Shown here: positions 37,205 through 47,300 of the stretch, in pieces
Numbering within the stretch: the stretch's first letter is position 1
How the letters are laid out: each line of letters opens with the position of its first letter
Origin: Qiania dongpingensis
GTDB lineage: Bacteria; Bacillota; Clostridia; Lachnospirales; Lachnospiraceae
Reading direction: 5' to 3'
DNA: 64,000 bases
Assembly (NCBI RefSeq): GCF_014337195.1
Contig: NZ_CP060634.1
Location: 1,178,001-1,242,000 of the forward strand
The notes under the pieces: generated by a model
Told to the model about the DNA's origin: nothing
The model's database searches: none
Seen by the model: only the letters and a program-made list of their open reading frames with translations
Made by a program: the position numbers and the translations under genes

Positions 37205-39349
37205 CTATTTTATCTTCATTGTCAGCTGTATCCGCTTTCTGTCCAGATCCACGCTTAATACCTGTACCTCCACGATATCTCCCACGCTGACCGCCTCCAG
37301 CGGATGCTTAATAAAGCGGTCGCTCATCTGGGAGATATGTACAAGGCCGTCCTGATGAACGCCGATATCCACGAATGCTCCGAAATCAATGACATTCCGC
37401 ACCGTACCCTTAAGGACCATCCCCGGCTTAAGGTCCTTCATGTCCAGGACATCGGTCCGGAGGATCGGCTTAGGCATCTCATCCCTCGGATCCCTGGCCG
37501 GCTTCTCCAGCTCCTTCAGGATATCGGACAGTGTGATCTCCCCGATCCCCAGCTCTCCGGCAAGCTCCTTCGGCCTTATCACCTTTCTGCTGATGCCGGA
37601 AAGTCCTCCCGCGGTTATCTGCGTCTTATCGTATCCCAGCTTGTCAAGGAGAGCGTCCACCGCCGGATAGCTCTCCGGATGGACGGCGGTGGCGTCAAGC
37701 GGGTTCTTCCCTCCCTGTATCCTCATGAAGCCGGCGCACTGCTCATAGGCCTTCGGTCCCAGCTTCGCCACCTTCAAAAGCTGCCTGCGGTCTGTGAACC
37801 TCCCGTTTTCCTCCCGATAGGCCACAATATTTTTGGAGACCGCCTTGCTGATGCCTGATATATATTCCAGCAGGGAGGCCGAAGCTGTGTTGAGATCCAC
37901 CCCGACCTTATTCACACAATCTTCTACTACCGCTTTCAGAGCCTCGTCCAGGTTCTTCTGGTTCATATCATGCTGATACTGCCCTACTCCGATGGATTTC
38001 GGATCAATCTTCACCAGCTCCGCCAGCGGATCCTGCAGACGTCTCGCAATGGAGACCGCGCTCCTCTGCGCCACGTCAAAATCAGGAAATTCCTCCGTTG
38101 CCAGTTTACTGGCAGAATAGACCGATGCTCCGGCCTCGTTGACGATGATATACTGGACCCGTTTTGGAATCTCCTTTAAAAGCTCCACGATCACCTGCTC
38201 CGACTCCCGGGATGCGGTCCCGTTTCCCACGGATATTAAGGTCACGTCATATTTCTCAATGAGCTTCTTAAGCACTGCTTTCGCTTCTTTCACCTTATTC
38301 TGAGGCGCCGTCGGATAGATGACCACCGTATCCAGCACTTTCCCTGTAGCGTCCACCACGGCCAGCTTACAGCCTGTTCGGAAAGCCGGATCCCAGCCAA
38401 GCACCACCTGTCCCACAATGGGAGGCTGCATCAGAAGCTGCTCTAGATTTTTGCCAAAAACCTTGATGGCCCCGGCTTCGGCCGTTTCGGTCAGGCTGTT
38501 TCTCACCTCCCGCTCTATGGCAGGAGCAATCAGCCTTTTATAGCTGTCTGCTATCACGTCTTTTAATACCGGAGCTGTATACGGATTATCTCTGACAATG
38601 ATCTTCCGCTCCAGATACCTCAAAATATCCTCCTCCGGGGCGGCTATCTTCACAGTCAGGAATTTTTCCTTTTCCCCGCGGTTAATTGCGAGAATCCTGT
38701 GTCCCGCGGTCTTTTTCACAGGCTCCTCAAAATTATAATACATTTCATAAACAGATTTTTCGTTTTCATTTTTGGCAGACGACTGCAAAAGCCCCTTCTC
38801 CACTGTCAGATTCCGGATATAAGTACGGTAATCCGCCTCGTCGGAAATTCTTTCTGCCAGGATGTCTCCGGCGCCTTCCAAAGCCGCTTCTGCCGATTCC
38901 ACCCCTTTTTCTTCCGACACATACCCGGCCGCTTCCGAGAAAGCCGGAACCTTGAGCATCTGCAGCATCAGAATATCCGCCAGAGGCTCAAGACCCTTTT
39001 CCTTAGCGATGGTCGCTCTGGTCCGGCGCTTCGGCTTATAAGGGCGGTACAAATCCTCCAAAAGCACCAGAGTCTGCGCTTCCAAAAGCTGCCTTTCCAG
39101 CTCTTTAGTCAGGGCTCCCTGTTCCTTTATGGTCCCCAGCACCTGGGTCTTCCTCTCCTCCAGGTTCCGGAGGTATCTGAGCCTTTCATCCAGTTCCCTC
39201 AGCACCTCGTCATTCAGAGAGCCCGTCATCTCCTTCCGGTAGCGGGCGATAAACGGAATGGTATTCCCCTCGTCGATCAGCTGCACGGCGGCCTCTGCCT
39301 GACTCCTTTTTATCCCCAGCTCTTCGGAAAGCATCTTTATAATGTCCAT
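37205..39349 (-). CDS. tex: Tex-type RNA-binding transcription accessory protein
   Basis: A 714-residue protein with the complete Tex architecture: N-terminal helical domain, YqgF-like RNase H fold (GWDPAFRTGCKLAVVD about 325-340, then YIIVNEAGASVYS), helix-hairpin-helix units (NTASASLLEYISGISKAVSKN) and a C-terminal S1 domain (GMVLKGTVRNVIDFGAFVDI...HQDGLVHISQMSD). Tex binds RNA and DNA and influences transcription and expression of toxin genes in several bacteria. It stands alone between the YcxB-like and DUF2752 genes. Confidence 0.95.
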   Translation of the reverse strand: MDIIKMLSEELGIKRSQAEAAVQLIDEGNTIPFIARYRKEMTGSLNDEVLRELDERLRYLRNLEERKTQVLGTIKEQGALTKELERQLLEAQTLVLLEDLYRPYKPKRRTRATIAKEKGLEPLADILMLQMLKVPAFSEAAGYVSEEKGVESAEAALEGAGDILAERISDEADYRTYIRNLTVEKGLLQSSAKNENEKSVYEMYYNFEEPVKKTAGHRILAINRGEKEKFLTVKIAAPEEDILRYLERKIIVRDNPYTAPVLKDVIADSYKRLIAPAIEREVRNSLTETAEAGAIKVFGKNLEQLLMQPPIVGQVVLGWDPAFRTGCKLAVVDATGKVLDTVVIYPTAPQNKVKEAKAVLKKLIEKYDVTLISVGNGTASRESEQVIVELLKEIPKRVQYIIVNEAGASVYSASKLATEEFPDFDVAQRSAVSIARRLQDPLAELVKIDPKSIGVGQYQHDMNQKNLDEALKAVVEDCVNKVGVDLNTASASLLEYISGISKAVSKNIVAYREENGRFTDRRQLLKVAKLGPKAYEQCAGFMRIQGGKNPLDATAVHPESYPAVDALLDKLGYDKTQITAGGLSGISRKVIRPKELAGELGIGEITLSDILKELEKPARDPRDEMPKPILRTDVLDMKDLKPGMVLKGTVRNVIDFGAFVDIGVHQDGLVHISQMSDRFIKHPLEAVSVGDIVEVQVLSVDLDRKRIQLTMKIK

Positions 39350-39388
39350 TTTTTTAAACCATCCTCCAAATCAATCGGTGTATCCGGC

Positions 39389-39850
39389 CTATAGGGCGGA
39401 CGCCCATTCTATGAGATTCACGTGCCAGAAAATCCAGGCCAGATTCTTGACGATCACATTTAAGATCAAAAGCACTACTGCTATTTTAATATAAATGTGC
39501 CGATAAGTCATCCCCCCTATTTTCCCTTTGGTGAAAATCCTGAAAGTATGGCTTACCATAAAAATACCAAAAACAGCCATCCCGTAGATCACCAGAGGAT
39601 GGCAAATGATACTCGCTGTTATTTTCCCCTGAAACAAGAGGCGGAAAGCCCTCGTCCCCCCGCACCCCGGGCAGAAAAATCCAGTCAGGGAATATATGGG
39701 ACAGGCCATGAGCGGACCTCCAAGAGGAATATGAAAATACCGGATGATAAAAGAGGCGGCGGCTACCACAAGGATAGCCGCCAGTCCCAATACGTACAAA
39801 GTCCGTTCTGTCTGTCCTCCGCCGCCCGCTCCGCCTTTTTTCTCAGTCAT
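39389..39850 (-). CDS. DUF2752 membrane protein
   Basis: A 153-residue protein with three to four membrane helices and the DUF2752 hallmark FFCPGCGGTRAFRLLFQGK (CPxCGxTRA). Molecular function is unknown. ATG 39850 overlaps the aspartate kinase stop by eight bases, suggesting coupled translation, although no functional link to lysine/threonine synthesis is known. Confidence 0.8.
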   Translation of the reverse strand: MTEKKGGAGGGGQTERTLYVLGLAAILVVAAASFIIRYFHIPLGGPLMACPIYSLTGFFCPGCGGTRAFRLLFQGKITASIICHPLVIYGMAVFGIFMVSHTFRIFTKGKIGGMTYRHIYIKIAVVLLILNVIVKNLAWIFWHVNLIEWASAL

Positions 39851-41054
39851 CGCCCAGATCGAACTTGTCATGGATCGCTCTCATGGCGCGCGCGACATCG
39901 TTCTCGTCGATCAGCACAGTGATACGGATCTCGGAAGTGGAGATCATCTGGATGTTGATATCCGCGTTGTAAAGCGCTTCAAACATTTTGGCCGCCACTC
40001 CGGGGTTGGAGGTCATACCCGCTCCGATGATGGATACCTTCGCCACATTTTCATCGTACTGGAAAGAACGGGCAGTAAACGTATCCTTATGCTCATCGAT
40101 AATGGCCAGCGCCTCATGAAGCTCTGTCTTCGGGACCGTAAACGCAATATCCCTTCTTCCGTCCCTCGCCACGGACTGGAGGATGATATCAATGTTGATA
40201 TTCTTCGCCGCCAGGTAGTTAAACAGCTTAAAAGCGATACCAGGCTCATCATTTACACCGATTACTGAAATTCTTGCCGTATTCAAATCCGAAGCGACGC
40301 CGCTTACGATCATTTTCTCCATTTTTGTCTCCTCCTTAACAACAGTTCCTTCCGCATAGCTCAAACTGGAACGCACCACCAGCTGAACACCGTACCGTTT
40401 TGCCATCTCCACCGAACGGTTATGAAGCACCTTGGCGCCCAGAGATGCGAATTCCAGCATCTCATCATAGGTCACCTCGCTCATCTTCCTTGCGTTGGGC
40501 ACGATCCTCGGGTCCGCGGTATAAACGCCCTCCACGTCCGTATAGATTTCACAGGCGTCTGCGTGAAGCGCGGCGGCCAGCGCAACCGCTGTCGTGTCGG
40601 AACCGCCCCTTCCCAGAGTCGTGAAATCGTCGTGCCGGTTGACCCCCTGGAATCCCGTCACGATCACGATCTTCCTGGCATCCAGTTCATTGCGGATGCG
40701 CTCTGTGTCGATCCGTTTCAGCCTGGCATTCATATAAGCAGAGCTGGTATGCATCGCCACCTGGAACGCGTTAAGAGAAACCGCGGGAATATCCATAGAC
40801 GAAAGCGCCATGGCCATATATGCCACCGACATCTGTTCGCCGGTCGCTAGGAGCATGTCCATTTCTCTTTTGGGCGGGTTGGGATTGATGTCGTGGGCCT
40901 GAGCAATCAGACCGTCTGTCGTCTTGCCCATGGCGGACAAAACCACGACCACATCGTCCCCTTTCTTGTAATCCTCGGCGCAGCGCTTCGCCACATTGAA
41001 GATTCTTTCCTTGTCGGCCACCGAGCTGCCGCCGAATTTCTTAACAATTAACAT
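39843..41054 (-). CDS. lysC: Aspartate kinase, monofunctional
   Basis: Phosphorylates aspartate, the first step to lysine, threonine and methionine. 403 residues: kinase domain with VKKFGGSSVAD, FQGVNRHDDFTTLGRGGSDTTA and YTDVEGVYTADPRIV; two C-terminal ACT domains (ISVIGVNDEPGIAFKLF and VSIIGAGMTSNPGVAAKMFE) for feedback control. It lies 53 bases after hom. No lysine riboswitch or T-box fits in that gap. Confidence 0.95.
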   Translation of the reverse strand: MLIVKKFGGSSVADKERIFNVAKRCAEDYKKGDDVVVVLSAMGKTTDGLIAQAHDINPNPPKREMDMLLATGEQMSVAYMAMALSSMDIPAVSLNAFQVAMHTSSAYMNARLKRIDTERIRNELDARKIVIVTGFQGVNRHDDFTTLGRGGSDTTAVALAAALHADACEIYTDVEGVYTADPRIVPNARKMSEVTYDEMLEFASLGAKVLHNRSVEMAKRYGVQLVVRSSLSYAEGTVVKEETKMEKMIVSGVASDLNTARISVIGVNDEPGIAFKLFNYLAAKNINIDIILQSVARDGRRDIAFTVPKTELHEALAIIDEHKDTFTARSFQYDENVAKVSIIGAGMTSNPGVAAKMFEALYNADINIQMISTSEIRITVLIDENDVARAMRAIHDKFDLGDD

Positions 41055-41107
41055 ATTATCCTCCTGCTATCCATGCTATAGAACTGCTGCCTTCCGGATT
41101 CCGTTTC

Positions 41108-42319
41108 CTACATATCCATACGGATCATCTGCAGCACGCCGCAAAGCTTCGCCGCCTTCTCCATATAGTCAGATTCCTTCATCTCCGGAGTCACAAACGC
41201 GAATTCATCCAGTCCCTCTAATTCAATATATGTCACCTTGCCGAAGGCTGCTTCCGCCTGGGCGGCCTTTTCCGACCGTTTTCCGGCCATCCGGACAAAA
41301 AACTTCCTGGAATAGGTTCCCATATCAGCCAGCGCAAGCTTCTTCGTGCTCCAGCTGGTCAGCAGCGTCGTATGAAGATTTTTCGCTTCCTCGATCACAT
41401 CTGCCACCACCGCGCTGGCAGTGGGAAGGCTCCCTGCGCCGCGTCCGTAGAACATCAGCTTATCCACCATATTGCCCTCGACCATGATACCGTTGAACAC
41501 ATCGTTCACTGCGTACAGAGGATGGCTGGAGTCGATCATCACGGGAGCCACCATCGCGTAGAACTGTTCTCCCACCCGGCGGCTGGTGCCGAATAATTTG
41601 ATCGAGGTCCCCATTTTATTGGCGTATTTAAAATCCGTATCGGTAATCTTTGTGATCCCCTCCGTATAGATATCCTCATAGTCTACCTGGCTCCCGTATG
41701 CGAGAGAAGACAGGATCGCAATTTTCCTGCACGCGTCAAAGCCGTCGATATCGGCAGAGGGATTTTTCTCCGCATATCCTTTTTCCTGAGCTTCCTTGAG
41801 GACCGCGTCAAAGGTCATCCCTTCTTTGTCCATCTTCGTCAGCATATAATTGGTCGTTCCGTTTAAAATCCCCGTGATCTCCATGATCTCGTCCGCCGTC
41901 AGGCACTGGTTCAGCGGCCGGATGATCGGAATTCCTCCGCCTACGCTTGCTTCAAACAGGAAGCTGACCTGGTTCTCCTTTGCCAGATCCAGAAGCTCCG
42001 TCCCGCACTTGGCTACCAGCTCTTTATTGGAAGTCGCCACGGATTTTCCAGCGGACAGCGCTTTTTTTACAAAGGTCCTGGCAGGTTCCACACCGCCCAT
42101 GGTCTCGACCACTATGGCCACCTCGGGGTCATTCATGATGACATCCACATCATGCACGATTTTTTCCTGTATGGGATCCCCCGGAAATTCTCTCAGATCC
42201 AGAACGTATTTTACTTCTAAAGGCTCTCCGACCTTCCTGGAAATGCTCTCTCTGTTTTCTTCCACGACTGCCGCCACTCCGGAGCCTATGGTACCGTATC
42301 CCATAATTGCAATCTTCAT
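41108..42319 (-). CDS. hom: Homoserine dehydrogenase
   Basis: NAD(P)H-dependent reduction of aspartate semialdehyde to homoserine. 403 residues: Rossmann IMGYGTIGSGVAAVVEENR, VVETMGGVEPARTFVKKAL, SVATSNKELVA, catalytic segment FEASVGGGIPIIRPLN with GILNGTTNYML and NPSADIDGFDACRKIAIL, and a short C-terminal regulatory region. ATG 42319 follows GAGAGGAAAACC; the upstream ATG 42334 overlaps the ribosome site. Cotranscribed with the ACT protein (11-base gap) and probably lysC. Confidence 0.95.
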   Translation of the reverse strand: MKIAIMGYGTIGSGVAAVVEENRESISRKVGEPLEVKYVLDLREFPGDPIQEKIVHDVDVIMNDPEVAIVVETMGGVEPARTFVKKALSAGKSVATSNKELVAKCGTELLDLAKENQVSFLFEASVGGGIPIIRPLNQCLTADEIMEITGILNGTTNYMLTKMDKEGMTFDAVLKEAQEKGYAEKNPSADIDGFDACRKIAILSSLAYGSQVDYEDIYTEGITKITDTDFKYANKMGTSIKLFGTSRRVGEQFYAMVAPVMIDSSHPLYAVNDVFNGIMVEGNMVDKLMFYGRGAGSLPTASAVVADVIEEAKNLHTTLLTSWSTKKLALADMGTYSRKFFVRMAGKRSEKAAQAEAAFGKVTYIELEGLDEFAFVTPEMKESDYMEKAAKLCGVLQMIRMDM

Positions 42320-42330
42320 TGGTTTTCCTC

Positions 42331-42774
42331 TCACTCTCTGCCTAATATTTTCAAATAATGTATCCCGTCCAGCTTCTCGATCTCGGCCAGCATGGCTGAA
42401 GTGTCGCCGGTAGTGGGCAATACGTCCACGCTAAGTGTCAGGGAAGCCACACTGTTGATGGGAATCGTCTGATGAATGGTCAGAATGTTCCCATTGTAGT
42501 CCGCTATGGTCTTTAATACCGTAGACAGAAGCCCTGGCACATCATCCATCTGGAGCACGAAGGTAATGGTCTTTCCCCTGGAATTATCATGGAACGGAAA
42601 GATATCATCTTTATATTTATAAAAGGAGCTTCTGCTGATGCCGACCCGCTCGGTGGCTTCCTGCACCGTGATCACTTTTTCCGAGTCTAAAAGCCGTTTT
42701 GCTTCCACCACTTTAAGAAGCACCTCCGGTACCGCTTTGTTCCTCACCACATAATATTGATTATCTTCTGCCAT
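42331..42774 (-). CDS. ACT-domain protein (UPF0735 type)
   Basis: A 147-residue protein: N-terminal helix-turn-helix-like segment (KVITVQEATERVGISRSSFYKYKDDIFPF) and a C-terminal ACT domain (VLQMDDVPGLLSTVLKTIADYNGNILTIHQTIPI). This family sits beside hom/thr genes in Firmicutes and probably senses an amino acid to modulate the pathway; its mechanism is not established. The start follows CGGAGGATGT. The frame open to 42894 lacks support. Confidence 0.85.
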   Translation of the reverse strand: MAEDNQYYVVRNKAVPEVLLKVVEAKRLLDSEKVITVQEATERVGISRSSFYKYKDDIFPFHDNSRGKTITFVLQMDDVPGLLSTVLKTIADYNGNILTIHQTIPINSVASLTLSVDVLPTTGDTSAMLAEIEKLDGIHYLKILGRE

Positions 42775-42898
42775 ACATCCTCCGTTTCCTCTAGGCGTCC
42801 GCCCATCAGATACAAGTGTTTTCACCACGAAGAATCTTAGCACATTTGTACCAAAGATGCAACTACTTTTTTTACAAAAGACAATTTCCCGCAATTTT

Positions 42899-42930
42899 AA
42901 GGGATATCCGCGCAGAGCAGATACCCCTTA
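42899..42930 (-). terminator. Hairpin downstream of prfB
   Basis: TAAGGGGTATC and GATATCCCTTA pair with one mismatch, starting nine bases after the prfB stop. The tail is only moderately T-rich. Confidence 0.5.
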
Positions 42931-42939
42931 TTATCTCTT

Positions 42940-44053
42940 TTATTCCTTGCCCAGCTGAATATACTTCAAATACGCGCTGATGAAGTTGTCCAGGTTCCCG
43001 TCCAGGACGCTGGCCACATTTCCGCTCTCCTCATTGGTCCTGTGGTCCTTCACCATGGTGTAGGGCTGCATGACATAAGAGCGGATCTGGTTCCCCCAGC
43101 CGATCTCCTTCACATCCCCGCGGATATCAGAAATCTTTTCCGCATTTTCCTGCTGCTTCAAAAGCAGCAGCTTCGCTTTCAGCATCTGCATGGCTTTGTC
43201 CTTATTCATATGCTGAGAACGCTCATTCTGGCACTGTACGACAATCCCAGTGGGTATATGGGTAATCCGGATGGCCGAGGATGTCTTATTGATATGCTGC
43301 CCGCCGGCCCCGCTGGAACGGTACGTATCCACTCGCAGATCGTCGGGATTGATATCGATATCGATATCCTCTTCTATATCCGGCATCACGTCGCAGGACA
43401 CAAAGGAGGTCTGCCTTTTTCCCGCCGCATTGAAGGGCGAGATGCGGACCAGGCGGTGGACTCCCCGCTCCGATTTCAGATATCCAAAGGCGTTCAGCCC
43501 GTTTATCTGCACAGTAACGGATTTAATGCCCGCTTCTTCACCGTCCAGATAGTCAAGGACTTCAATGGAAAATCCCTTCCGTTCCGCCCAGCGGGTATAC
43601 ATCCGGTACAGCATGCCGGCCCAGTCGCAGGATTCGGTGCCGCCGGCTCCCGCGTGGAGCGTCAGGATGGCGCCGTCGCGGTCGTATTCCCCGGACAAAA
43701 GCGTGGACAGACGGAGCTCCTCCAATTTATCCCTGAGCGCAGTCAGACTCTCCTCGATCTCCGGGATAACGGAAGCGTCATTTTCTTCGTATCCCATATC
43801 GATGAGGATCTGTATTTCTTCTTTCTTTTCTTCCAGCTCGTGGAATTCTTCCACGGTATCCTTCAGATTTTTAAGCTCTTGCATGATCTTCGTAGAGCGC
43901 GCCGTATCATTCCAGAAATCCGGCTCCTCCAGATACTTCTCCAGCTCCGCGATCCGTTCACTTTTCCCAGCCAGGTTAAAGTGAATCCCTCACTTCCACT
44001 AAAGGTTTTGCCAGAGCTGCGAGATCGACTTTAAACTGATCAAGTTCTACCAA
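42940..44053 (-). CDS. prfB: Peptide chain release factor 2, programmed +1 frameshift
   Basis: RF2 releases peptides at UGA and UAA. The body carries the GGQ motif (SSGAGGQHINKTSSAIRITHIPTG) and the RF2 region GERGVHRLVRISPFN-like (SERGVHRLVRISPF). The first 25 codons are in another frame: TTG 44053 (after AAGGTGAAGCTA) reads VELDQFKVDLAALAKPLVEV to a stop at 43976-43978. A +1 shift at CTT TAA C then continues NLAGKSERIAELEKYLEEPD into the main frame, giving about 370 residues, as in other bacteria. The zero-frame stop is UAA, not the standard UGA. An ATG at 43884 is internal. The gene follows secA by 21 bases. Confidence 0.93.
43975..43990 (-). promoter_or_regulatory. prfB frameshift site with UAA
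   Basis: On the minus strand AGGGATTCACTTTAAC: an SD-like AGGGA, four bases, the slippery CTT codon, the UAA stop and C. Spacing of the AGGG to CTT equals that of the classic AGGGGG-TAT-CTT-TGA-C site. Confidence 0.85.
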
Positions 44054-44074
44054 TAGCTTCACCTTCTTTCATTT

Positions 44075-46651
44075 TTATTTCTCCAGCCTTCCGCAGCACT
44101 GCTTATATTTCTTTCCAGAACCGCAGGGGCATGGATCGTTGGGATAGATTTTCTTATTTTCTCTCTTCTTGGGTGTATTGACAGCCGAATCATCCTTGTT
44201 GGTCCCGGTCACCTTGGCGACCTGTTCACGCTCTACCTTCTGCTCCACACGTACATGGAACAGGAGCTTGACCGTATCCTCCTGGATATTGGCCGTCATG
44301 GCGTCAAACATCTCGTAACCGGCCATTTTGTATTCCACCAGAGGATCTCTCTGGCCGTAGGCCTGCAAACCGATACCCTGGCGAAGCTGGTCCATATCGT
44401 CGATGTGGTCCATCCACTTCCGGTCGATCACTTTCAAGAGTATCACCCGCTCCAGCTCACGGACCTGCTCCGCTTCAGGGAACTGGGCTTCCTTCTCCTC
44501 ATAAAGCTTCACGGCCTCTTCCTTCAGCATGTGCTTCAGCTGGCTCTTATTATAATTCTTGTATTCCTCTTCCGGTATCACGATGGGCTTGATCGGGATA
44601 ATGGGGGAGATCAGGTCATTAAGCCCTACGATATCCCAGTCCTCCGGCGCCTGATCGTCGGAGATGGTGCCGTCCACCGCGTTCTCCACCGTATCGGTGA
44701 TCATCTTGTAAATGACATCCCGCATGCTTTCCCCGTCCAGCACACGCCGGCGCTCCTTATAGATCACCTCGCGCTGTTCGTTCATGACCTCGTCGTAATC
44801 CAGCAGCCTCTTACGGATGCCAAAGTTATTTCCCTCTATCTTTTTCTGGGCTTTTTCAATGGCGCTGGAGAGCATCTTATGCTCAATCTCCTCTCCGTCC
44901 TCCACTCCCAGTGTATTGAACACGGACATCAGGCGCTCTGAGCCGAAGAGACGCATCAAATCGTCCTCCAGGCTGATATAGAACCTGGACTCGCCGGGGT
45001 CCCCCTGACGGCCGGAACGCCCGCGCAGCTGATTGTCAATACGCCTGGACTCATGCCGCTCCGTACCGATGATCTTCAGCCCGCCTGCGGCGCGCGCTTC
45101 ATCATCCAGCTTGATGTCGGTACCTCTGCCGGCCATGTTGGTAGCGATGGTCACCGCTCCGTGCACACCGGCTTCCGCGACAATCTCCGCTTCCATCTCA
45201 TGGAACTTGGCGTTCAGCACCTTATGGGGAATCCCCTTTTTCCGAAGCAGGTTGCTGATTTCCTCCGAGGAATCGATATTAATGGTGCCGACCAGCACAG
45301 GCTGTCCCTTCCGGTGCGCTTCCATGACCGCTTCCACAACGGCGGCCAGCTTTTCTCTCTTCGTCTTATATACGCCGTCCTGCCTGTCGTCACGGATGAC
45401 CGGCTTATTGGTCGGGATCTCGATGACATCCATCCCATAGATATCACGGAATTCCTTTTCCTCCGTAAGAGCCGTTCCGGTCATGCCGGCTTTCTTGTCA
45501 AATTTATTGAAAAAGTTCTGGAATGTGATCGTGGCGAGGGTCTTGCTCTCCCGTTTTACCTTCACATGCTCTTTTGCCTCGATCGCCTGATGCAGGCCGT
45601 CGGAATAGCGCCGGCCCGGCATGATACGCCCTGTGAACTCATCTACAATGAGCACCTGGTCGTCCTTGACCACATAGTCCTGGTCCCGAAACATCAGATA
45701 GTTAGCGCGGAGAGCCAGGATAATATTATGCTGGATCTCGAGATTCTCCGGATCGGCCAGGTTTTCAATATGAAAGAACTGCTCCACCTTCTCCACGCCC
45801 TGAGCCGTCAGGTTCACGACCTTTTCCTTTTCATTGACAATGAAATCTCCGGTCTCAGTGATCTCCTCCTTCATGATGGCCGCCATCTTGGTCATCTCTC
45901 CGCTTTCTTCTCCCCGCTGAAGCCTCTTCGCAAGGCTGTCACAGATTTCATAAAGCTTCGTGGACTTCCCGCTCTGCCCGGAAATGATAAGAGGGGTCCT
46001 GGCCTCGTCGATGAGCACCGAGTCCACCTCGTCGACAATGGCGTAATGGAGCTCCCGGAGCACCAGCTGTTCCTTATAAATGACCATATTGTCCCTGAGG
46101 TAGTCAAATCCCAGTTCGTTGTTGGTCACGTAAGTGATATCACAATTATAAGCGGCGCGCCGCTCATCACTGTTCATGCTGTTTAACACGACTCCGACGG
46201 TCAGCCCGAGAAACTCATGGACCTGCCCCATCCATTCCGCATCACGGTGGGCCAGATAATCATTGACCGTCACGATATGGACGCCCTTTCCCTCCAGAGC
46301 ATTCAAATAAGCCGGAAGAGTAGCCACCAGGGTCTTTCCTTCACCGGTCTTCATCTCAGCGATACGTCCCTGATGTAGGATAATGCCGCCCAGGATCTGC
46401 ACCGGATAGTGCTCCATGTTAAGGACTCTCCTGGCCGCCTCACGGACCACTGCGTAAGCCTCCGGCATGATATCGTCCAGGGTCTCCCCCTTTTCCAGCC
46501 TTCCTTTGAATTCCTTGGTCTTTCCGCGGAGCTCCTCGTCGGAAAGCTTCATCATCTCCGGGCGGAGGGCCACCACCTTGTCCGCGGTCGGCTTAATGAG
46601 CTTTATCTCGCGCTCACTGTGTGTTCCAAATAATTTTTGTACTAAACCCAT
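44075..46651 (-). CDS. secA: Preprotein translocase ATPase SecA
   Basis: ATP-driven motor of Sec protein export. 858 residues: N-terminal [17 protein letters not shown], Walker [22 protein letters not shown]-type [20 protein letters not shown], preprotein crosslinking domain, the helicase-like second motor with [12 protein letters not shown] and [16 protein letters not shown], and a C-terminal zinc finger [21 protein letters not shown] 46651 has GGAG nine bases upstream; the frame open to 46717 lies in the leader. Confidence 0.97.
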   Translation of the reverse strand: MGLVQKLFGTHSEREIKLIKPTADKVVALRPEMMKLSDEELRGKTKEFKGRLEKGETLDDIMPEAYAVVREAARRVLNMEHYPVQILGGIILHQGRIAEMKTGEGKTLVATLPAYLNALEGKGVHIVTVNDYLAHRDAEWMGQVHEFLGLTVGVVLNSMNSDERRAAYNCDITYVTNNELGFDYLRDNMVIYKEQLVLRELHYAIVDEVDSVLIDEARTPLIISGQSGKSTKLYEICDSLAKRLQRGEESGEMTKMAAIMKEEITETGDFIVNEKEKVVNLTAQGVEKVEQFFHIENLADPENLEIQHNIILALRANYLMFRDQDYVVKDDQVLIVDEFTGRIMPGRRYSDGLHQAIEAKEHVKVKRESKTLATITFQNFFNKFDKKAGMTGTALTEEKEFRDIYGMDVIEIPTNKPVIRDDRQDGVYKTKREKLAAVVEAVMEAHRKGQPVLVGTINIDSSEEISNLLRKKGIPHKVLNAKFHEMEAEIVAEAGVHGAVTIATNMAGRGTDIKLDDEARAAGGLKIIGTERHESRRIDNQLRGRSGRQGDPGESRFYISLEDDLMRLFGSERLMSVFNTLGVEDGEEIEHKMLSSAIEKAQKKIEGNNFGIRKRLLDYDEVMNEQREVIYKERRRVLDGESMRDVIYKMITDTVENAVDGTISDDQAPEDWDIVGLNDLISPIIPIKPIVIPEEEYKNYNKSQLKHMLKEEAVKLYEEKEAQFPEAEQVRELERVILLKVIDRKWMDHIDDMDQLRQGIGLQAYGQRDPLVEYKMAGYEMFDAMTANIQEDTVKLLFHVRVEQKVEREQVAKVTGTNKDDSAVNTPKKRENKKIYPNDPCPCGSGKKYKQCCGRLEK

Positions 46652-46742
46652 ATCTGTACGCTCCTGCTTCTTTACTAATCTGGGACCCGGTCCCGTCAAA
46701 AGTACACAGCTATCCAATGATAATCTACGATAAATCTTTCTT

Positions 46743-46771
46743 ATTGTATCACCAACCTCATCTCAGTTCAA
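46743..46771 (-). promoter_or_regulatory. Promoter of secA
   Basis: Minus strand TTGAAC, 17-base spacer, TACAAT, about 90 bases before the secA start. Confidence 0.6.
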
Positions 46772-46907
46772 CTGTTTTTCCGGAACTCTTCCCCCCCTCC
46801 TCTCTTCTTTTACCCTCAAGGAGCGTTTTTGACACAAATTTTGCTTTTTATACATGTTGCACAATTCGACAAATCGATTTGCGGCTTTCGACATGTGATG
46901 TAAAAAG

Positions 46908-47000
46908 TTATCCACATTATCCACAAAAGTTATACACAATCTTATTCGTTGATTTTACAAGGTTTTATAGTTGTCCACGGACTTATCCACACTATCCACA
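46908..47000. promoter_or_regulatory. DnaA-box cluster between secA and hpf
   Basis: Within 93 bases: TTATCCACA at 46908-46916 and directly abutting at 46917-46925, TTATACACA at 46930-46938, TTGTCCACG (two mismatches) at 46971-46979, TTATCCACA at 46983-46991 and CTATCCACA (one mismatch) abutting at 46992-47000, all on the plus strand. Four match the TTATNCACA consensus exactly. A 12-base palindrome CAAATCGATTTG sits at 46870-46881 and AT-rich DNA follows to 47220. The rest of the 46652-47300 gap holds the secA and hpf promoters but no gene. Confidence 0.8.
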
Positions 47001-47185
47001 ATTTTACCCTTGTTTTGTGTGGACTACCCCCTTCGTCGAAAAAAAACACTTGTTTTGTGAACTTAACCAATTTTTCATTTTTTCGACCTTTTCTTTCCTT
47101 TTTCCCTTGACTTTTTCCGTCACCACGTTCCTACATTTTTTCACATTTTGTTGTCAAACAATTCGCCTTCTTTTCATCTTTTGCC

Positions 47186-47213
47186 TTGTATATATTTTGC
47201 TTTATGATATAAT
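47186..47213 (+). promoter_or_regulatory. Promoter of hpf
   Basis: TTGTAT, 16-base spacer, TATAAT, 87 bases before the hpf start. Confidence 0.55.
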
Positions 47214-47300
47214 TTCTATATAATCCATCTGAGGTTTTCCGTGGATTTAGGAAGTCTTTTTACAGGACCTCCAAGAATACGCAGAAAAGGAGTTGATGTT

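Noticed and set aside
41055..41107. Lysine riboswitch or T-box before lysC
   Set aside because: The gap is only 53 bases, far too short for either leader; no T-box sequence was seen upstream of the ACT-hom unit.
45053..46186. 377-codon frame antisense to secA
   Set aside because: It is a shadow of the secA codons; similar long antisense frames lie opposite prfB, the sugar kinase and tsaD in this GC range.
46908..47000. Calling the DnaA-box cluster the chromosomal origin oriC
   Set aside because: None of the usual origin genes (dnaA, dnaN, rpmH, gyrB) is adjacent, and no clear unwinding element with DnaA-trios was identified. A titration or regulatory cluster is the safer reading.
46621..47223. 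200-codon plus-strand frame over the secA-hpf gap
   Set aside because: Composition is Phe/Ser/Pro-rich with no family features or ribosome site, and it covers the secA promoter and the DnaA boxes.
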